Below, piece by piece: positions 4,857 through 5,724 of a stretch of DNA of 5,724 nucleotides. Each line of letters opens with the position of its first letter. Positions within the stretch are counted from its first letter, which is position 1. Where the stretch lies: contig DAOWKM010000007.1 in assembly GCA_030643695.1 (NCBI GenBank), forward strand, positions 1 to 5,724, read 5' to 3'. This DNA comes from Dehalococcoidia bacterium (GTDB taxonomy: Bacteria > Chloroflexota > Dehalococcoidia > Dehalococcoidales > DAOWKM01). A program made the position numbers and the translations under genes. The notes under the pieces were generated by a model, which saw nothing but the letters and a program-made list of their open reading frames with translations, was not told where the DNA came from and made no database searches.

Positions 4857-5702
4857 ATGTTCAGGTTATTTCGATATTTGACGCTGCAAATTGAGCCTAC
4901 AAGTGCCTGCAATCTAGATTGCAAGATATGTATGAGGCGGAATCTGGAAAGACCTGTTACTTTCCTTACTTTAGATAATTTTAAGAGAATACTTGATTCA
5001 GGCAATTTCCGCTATGTTGGCTTGCACGGATGGGGTGAACCCCTGTTAAACCATCAGTTGTTTGAAATGATAAGGTACGCTGAGTCGAAGGGAGTCTCCA
5101 CTAATCTTACTACCAATGGAACTTTAACTCGAGAAAACATAGATAGGATCTTCAGCAGTGGTCTAAGGGAAATTGCCTTTGGAGTATATGATAAAGAACT
5201 CTTTTCACGGAGTCTGCCCCAGATTGCGGAGCTGATAAGGGAAAAGAGCAAGCAGGGCTCCACAATACCAAAAACCTATCTTGATATTACTGTATATCAG
5301 GGGAGCTCTGCTCAAATTCTGAATTTAATTAAGCTTGCCGTAGAGTTGCAACTAGATGCAGTAATTCTCCACAGGCTGTTTAATGTCTATAAGGTAGACC
5401 CCTCCATAGAGTATATTTCAGCCGAGGAGGAAGATGAGCTGTTTGCCGAGGTAAGACGGCTGGCAAGGATGCTGAAACTAGAGCTATATCTACCGCCAAA
5501 GCATTCCTTTCCCTGTCGAATCGTTAAGCGTAGTATCTTCGTTACCGTTGAAGGTAAGGTTACTCCCTGCTGCTTTCTTCCTGAATTTTATCTAGGTAGC
5601 GCACTTGAGCAGGGAGTAGGAAAGGTTATGCGCTCAAAAGCATATACCGAGTTTGTTAAGAATATGAAGCAGCATCCAATATGCAGTAAGTGTCAATGGT
5701 GA
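4857..5702 (+). CDS. Radical SAM enzyme with C-terminal SPASM-like cysteine cluster
   Basis: The product (281 residues) is a radical S-adenosylmethionine protein. CNLDCKIC (C18, C22, C25) is the CX3CX2C motif for the SAM-binding 4Fe-4S cluster. GWGEP (58-62) is the GGEP-type SAM-contact motif with Trp replacing the second Gly, and TNLTTNGTL (82-90) is the usual next strand. The C-terminal region holds C220, C238, C239, C276 and C279 (ending CSKCQW), a shortened SPASM-like set that could bind an auxiliary iron-sulfur cluster, as in peptide-modifying maturases. The ATG at 4857 puts the first motif at the usual distance from the start. An in-frame TTG at 4776 would add 27 unlikely residues from inside the hairpin. 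No good SD precedes the ATG, so expression is probably low or coupled. The substrate is unknown; the 53-residue peptide upstream is the natural candidate. The frame is complete. Confidence 0.9.
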   Translation: MFRLFRYLTLQIEPTSACNLDCKICMRRNLERPVTFLTLDNFKRILDSGNFRYVGLHGWGEPLLNHQLFEMIRYAESKGVSTNLTTNGTLTRENIDRIFSSGLREIAFGVYDKELFSRSLPQIAELIREKSKQGSTIPKTYLDITVYQGSSAQILNLIKLAVELQLDAVILHRLFNVYKVDPSIEYISAEEEDELFAEVRRLARMLKLELYLPPKHSFPCRIVKRSIFVTVEGKVTPCCFLPEFYLGSALEQGVGKVMRSKAYTEFVKNMKQHPICSKCQW

Positions 5703-5724
5703 ATGATGAAGAAGTCCTATTTTA
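5703..5724 (+). CDS. Possible start of a further gene, cut by window edge
   Basis: ATGATGAAGAAG begins directly after the radical SAM stop codon and stays open to the window end (seven codons, MMKKSYF). Such a Lys-rich start could be a signal peptide or a coupled downstream gene. No SD is seen, and the fragment is too short to judge. Confidence 0.25.

Noticed and set aside
4721..5005. 94-codon open frame on the minus strand
   Set aside because: It runs opposite the radical SAM N-terminus, including the CX3CX2C motif, and has no recognisable domain.

Overview
The window is ordinary bacterial chromosome: dense, short-gapped genes with clear Shine-Dalgarno sites and near-consensus sigma-70-type promoters. 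No tRNA, rRNA, CRISPR array, transposase or phage structural gene is visible. The lineage cannot be fixed from sequence alone. A lipoprotein with FmdE-like modules beside a radical SAM/SPASM enzyme (oxygen-sensitive chemistry) suggests an anaerobe. My tentative guess is Chloroflexota (Dehalococcoidia-like), based on general familiarity and not on a search.

Left part (1-2542): the 3' two thirds of priA (replication-restart helicase) enters from the left edge. It converges on a small XRE-type HTH regulator gene on the minus strand, with a 4-base tail-to-tail overlap. That regulator has a perfect consensus promoter (TTGACA, 17 bases, TATAAT) bracketed by an 11-base inverted repeat, a likely autoregulatory operator. 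Diverging from it is a two-gene unit on the plus strand, an FmdB-type zinc-ribbon protein and D-aminoacyl-tRNA deacylase (dtd), overlapping by 4 bases (GTGA) and ending at a probable terminator.

Middle (2562-4457): a Fur-family metalloregulator with its own extended -10 promoter, then a 146-base gap holding a tandem 16-base imperfect repeat and a TAATTGC/GCAATTA inverted repeat. Next comes a large secreted lipoprotein with two FmdE-like modules, of which only the second keeps the His/Cys metal-ligand-type residues.

Right part (4458-5724): a strong-looking promoter drives a 53-codon gene for a Gly/Cys-rich, single-membrane-span peptide. It is followed by a perfect 12-bp hairpin with a 24-codon ORF running through it, and then by a radical SAM enzyme with a C-terminal SPASM-like cysteine cluster. 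The layout (small Cys/Gly peptide with strong SD, hairpin, radical SAM/SPASM enzyme with weak SD) resembles a RiPP (ribosomally made, post-translationally modified peptide) cassette and is the best candidate here for an undescribed system. The link is inferred from gene order and protein features; nothing in the sequence proves it. A further gene may begin in the last 22 bases.
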